The notes below the pieces were generated by a model. That model was not told the origin of the DNA and ran no database searches. It was given only the letters and a program-made list of their open reading frames with translations. Shown here piece after piece: positions 55,080 to 57,050 of a DNA stretch of 57,050 nt (its first letter is position 1; each line of letters begins with the position of its first letter). The translations under genes were made by a program, and so were the position numbers. This stretch comes from Myxococcota bacterium (GTDB lineage Bacteria; Myxococcota_A; UBA9160; UBA6930): assembly GCA_028277885.1 (NCBI GenBank), contig JANQFK010000074.1:1-57050 (forward strand), given 5' to 3'.

Positions 55080-56162
55080 CTAGGCGGCGCTCCGCCCCGG
55101 CGCCAGCCACTCCACGATCGCGGCGTTCTCCTCACGCGGGTAGGTGTGGGAGAGGTCCTCGATCTCGCGGTAGGTGAGGTCCGCGCCGGCTTCGGCCAGC
55201 GCGTCCCGGGCCGCGCGGGCGAGGCTCACGGGAAACAGCCAGTCGAGGGCACCGTGCACGAGCCACACCGGGCGGTCCTTCGCCCGGGCGAGGTTGCCGA
55301 GGGCGAAGTTCATCGGGTGCAGCACGCCCGACACCGGCGCCAGGTGGGTGAAGGGCGAGCCCTCGGCGAGGCCCACCAGCAGCGTCATGGTGGCGCCGTC
55401 GGAGAGACCCGTGAGGAGCACGCGGCGTGAGTCCACGCGCCAGCGTTCGCGCACGAACTCCAGCATCGAGAGGAGCGCCGCCTGGTCGATGCCCGGCGCG
55501 TCGAGGGACCAGGTGGGGCCGCGCGAGCTCGGCGCGAGCAGCAGGAAGCCGCGCCCGCGCGCCTCGCGCAGCCAGGTGAAGAGGAAGTCGCGCCCGCAGC
55601 CGCTGCCGCCGTGGAGCGCCACCACCAGGGGCCACGGCTCGCTCCCGTCGTACCACTCGGGCACGTAGAGCGAGAAGCCGCCGCGCCCCTCCTCGCCCTC
55701 GCCGCCGGCGCGGTGCAGCCCGACGGGAACGCCCTCGCTGGGGTCGGGGTCGAGCTCGCGCCGCCCGCGCAGCTCCGCCTCGACGTAGAGGTCCGCCAGC
55801 GGCGGGAGCGCGACGCGCAGCGGGTAGAGGCTCTCCTGGGCGCGGGCGTGGCGCCGCCAGCTCTCGAGCACGCCCTCGGGCCCGGCCCCCTGGGCGAGGA
55901 ACAGCCCCAGGGCCGCCTCGGCGTGGGCCGCGCCCTCGGCGAGCTGGGCGTGGAAGGCCGCGATCGCGTCGGGGGGGTCGAGCTCGCGCCAGTCCCGCAG
56001 CGCGTCGGCGAGACGCTCCTGGAAGGGCTCGAGGGCCTCGCGCAGGCCGGGAATCGCGGGCGGGTGCAGCTTGCGCTGCGCCGCCTCGAAGGCCTGGAGA
56101 CCGGACAGGGTCGCGGCCCCCAGCCGGCCGAGGGCCCTCGTGTACGCCTCGGAAAGGCTCAT
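55080..56162 (-). CDS. Alpha/beta-hydrolase esterase, PHB-depolymerase/LpqC-like
   Basis: A 360-residue protein. The first 150 residues are helical with no clear domain; the rest is an alpha/beta hydrolase. PLVVALHGGSGCGRDFLFTW supplies the oxyanion loop, and the nucleophile S254 is in LLTGLSDGATMTLL. The acid is probably in LVHGALDWLFPV and the histidine in DLSHTYPREE. It resembles phospholipase/carboxylesterase and poly(3-hydroxybutyrate) depolymerase-like enzymes; no signal peptide is visible, so it is likely cytosolic. The start ATG is 24 bases from the divergent hslO start, so its own promoter must lie within or overlap hslO. Confidence 0.82.
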   Translation of the reverse strand: MSLSEAYTRALGRLGAATLSGLQAFEAAQRKLHPPAIPGLREALEPFQERLADALRDWRELDPPDAIAAFHAQLAEGAAHAEAALGLFLAQGAGPEGVLESWRRHARAQESLYPLRVALPPLADLYVEAELRGRRELDPDPSEGVPVGLHRAGGEGEEGRGGFSLYVPEWYDGSEPWPLVVALHGGSGCGRDFLFTWLREARGRGFLLLAPSSRGPTWSLDAPGIDQAALLSMLEFVRERWRVDSRRVLLTGLSDGATMTLLVGLAEGSPFTHLAPVSGVLHPMNFALGNLARAKDRPVWLVHGALDWLFPVSLARAARDALAEAGADLTYREIEDLSHTYPREENAAIVEWLAPGRSAA

Positions 56163-56174
56163 CGAGCCGTAGGG

Positions 56175-56180
56175 TATCCT
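56175..56180 (+). promoter_or_regulatory. Putative -10 box for hslO, possible leaderless start
   Basis: TATCCT ends six bases before the hslO ATG and there is no Shine-Dalgarno in between, so transcription would begin at or beside the start codon. It lies in the 24-base gap between the divergent esterase and hslO starts. No clear -35. Confidence 0.4.
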
Positions 56181-56186
56181 CGATCC

Positions 56187-57050
56187 ATGCCCGCCGACGA
56201 GATCCTGCGGACGCTCTCGAGCGACGGCGGCGTGAGCGTGCGCGCGCTGGTGGCGACGGAGCTGGTGGGCGAGGCCGTGCGCCGCCACCGCCCCTCCCCC
56301 ACCGCCGCCACGGCGCTCGGCCGCGCACTGATGGGCGCCGTGCTGCTCGCCTCGGGCAAGAAGGAGGGCGAGACGGTCCAGATCCAGTTCCGCGGCGACG
56401 GCCCCCTCGGCCCGGTCACCGCCATCGCGGACAGCGCCGGCCGGGTGCGCGGGTTCGCGAGCCGCCCGGACGTCGACGCGCTCCCCGGCGTCGACCCCCT
56501 CGACGTCGGCCACGCCGTGGGCCGCGGCAACCTCGCCGTGGTCCGCTACCACCCGAGCTGGCGCGAGCCCTACACCGGCATCGTGGCCCTCGAGTCCGGC
56601 GAGATCGCCCAGGACCTGACCCGCTACCTGGTGGACAGCGAGCAGACGCCCTCCGCCATGGCGCTCGGCGTGCTGCTCTCCCGGGACGGCTCCGTCGAGG
56701 CCGCCGGCGGCTTCCTCGTCCAGGCGCTGCCCGGCGCGCGGGACGAGGTGGTGGAGATCCTCGAGGAGAACACCCGCGCCACGCCGAACCCCTCGGCGAT
56801 GATCCGCGCCGGCCTCGGCGCCGAGGGCATCGTGCACCGCCTGCTGGCGGGCATCGGCGGCCGCCCGCCCCACCGCAGCCGCCCGGCCTTCCACTGCCCC
56901 TGCGGCCGCGAGCGCGCCGCCCAGACCGCGCGCCTGCTCGACGCCGGCGAGGTCGAGGAGCTGCGCGCCCGCGACGAGGCCCTCGAGATCCGCTGCGAGT
57001 TCTGCCGCGAGGAGTACCGCATCGAGGCCGCGGAGCTCGAGGCGGTGCGG
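56187..57050 (+). CDS. hslO: Hsp33 redox-regulated chaperone HslO (3' end outside window)
   Basis: At least 288 codons, open to the window end. The N-terminal domain fits Hsp33: VRALVATELVGEAVRRH, TALGRALMGAVLLASG, EGETVQIQFRGDGPLGPVTA and the YTGIVALESGEIAQDLTRYL block. The C-terminal redox switch is complete, with CPC (FHCPCGRERA) and CEFC (RCEFCREEYRIE), the four zinc-binding cysteines that oxidise under stress and activate the holdase. Only the last few residues are missing. The ATG has no Shine-Dalgarno but a TATCCT box six bases upstream, pointing to a leaderless transcript. Divergent from the esterase gene. Confidence 0.94.
   Translation, partial: MPADEILRTLSSDGGVSVRALVATELVGEAVRRHRPSPTAATALGRALMGAVLLASGKKEGETVQIQFRGDGPLGPVTAIADSAGRVRGFASRPDVDALPGVDPLDVGHAVGRGNLAVVRYHPSWREPYTGIVALESGEIAQDLTRYLVDSEQTPSAMALGVLLSRDGSVEAAGGFLVQALPGARDEVVEILEENTRATPNPSAMIRAGLGAEGIVHRLLAGIGGRPPHRSRPAFHCPCGRERAAQTARLLDAGEVEELRARDEALEIRCEFCREEYRIEAAELEAVR

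Overview
The window is very GC-rich DNA, roughly three quarters G+C by eye, with dense coding on both strands and almost no AT-rich tracts. The gene set points to a Gram-negative, aerobic or facultative heterotroph with an outer membrane. It includes several lipoproteins, a PBP1B-type penicillin-binding protein, a soluble lytic transglycosylase, AidB, SixA, HtpX, GluQ, a 180-kDa-class NAD glutamate dehydrogenase and a c-type cytochrome. My inference is a Myxococcota, Binatota or other former deltaproteobacterial lineage; no 16S rRNA or other decisive marker is present. I see no tRNA, rRNA, CRISPR array, transposase, integrase or phage gene, and base composition looks uniform, so this looks like ordinary chromosome with one secondary-metabolism gene in it.

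Layout. 0.1-4.5 kb (+): RNB-domain ribonuclease, nitronate monooxygenase, MBL-fold alkyl sulfatase. 4.5-9.1 kb (-): a small SAP/Rho-N-like protein, then a three-gene operon (carotenoid oxygenase, serine beta-lactamase-like hydrolase, TolB-like propeller lipoprotein) and a decayed SthA C-terminus. 9.2-16.9 kb (-): giant glutamate dehydrogenase, an FKBP / deoxyhypusine-synthase-like pair, and a protein with a degenerate nuclease-like core. 17-25 kb: AspT/YidE-type transporter, frame-disrupted SRPBCC protein, lytic transglycosylase, SixA, M48 protease, HEGGH lipoprotein, MORN-like lipoprotein and an alpha/beta-hydrolase-OsmC fusion. 25-32 kb: D-aminoacylase-type amidohydrolase, ceramidase-like membrane protein, SIMPL protein, EEP phosphatase/nuclease and PBP1B. 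32-39 kb (+): DUF442-like phosphatase-AidB pair, cytochrome c, phospholipid-methyltransferase-like enzyme, GCS2-type ligase with overlapping aspartoacylase-like gene, and enoyl-CoA hydratase. 39-45.2 kb (-): HAD hydrolase, HtpX and a 1,446-residue NRPS. 45.3-57 kb: TraB protein, PspC protein, hybrid histidine kinase, coiled-coil nuclease-like protein, HTTM membrane protein, GluQ, FemAB-like transferase, esterase and HslO (running off the end).

The most interesting item is the orphan NRPS at 40830-45170. It is a single C-A-PCP module whose adenylation domain carries a luciferase-like flavin monooxygenase inserted between core motifs A4 and A5. The pocket residues I read (D-I-L-Q-L-G-M-I-W-K) match the classical glycine code at nine of ten positions. 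This is the architecture of the terminal module of myxothiazol/melithiazol assembly lines, which turns a glycine extension into a terminal amide. Here it stands alone, with no thioesterase and no partner synthase nearby.

Regulatory signals are sparse but consistent. TAnnnT-type -10 hexamers recur upstream of genes. At least three genes (109, 32062, 56187) have one ending only 6-7 nt before the start codon and no Shine-Dalgarno, suggesting leaderless mRNAs. A 21-bp operator-like palindrome lies at 51295-51315. Two copies of a 30-nt hairpin (27/30 identical) sit between convergent genes at 49.5 and 55.0 kb.
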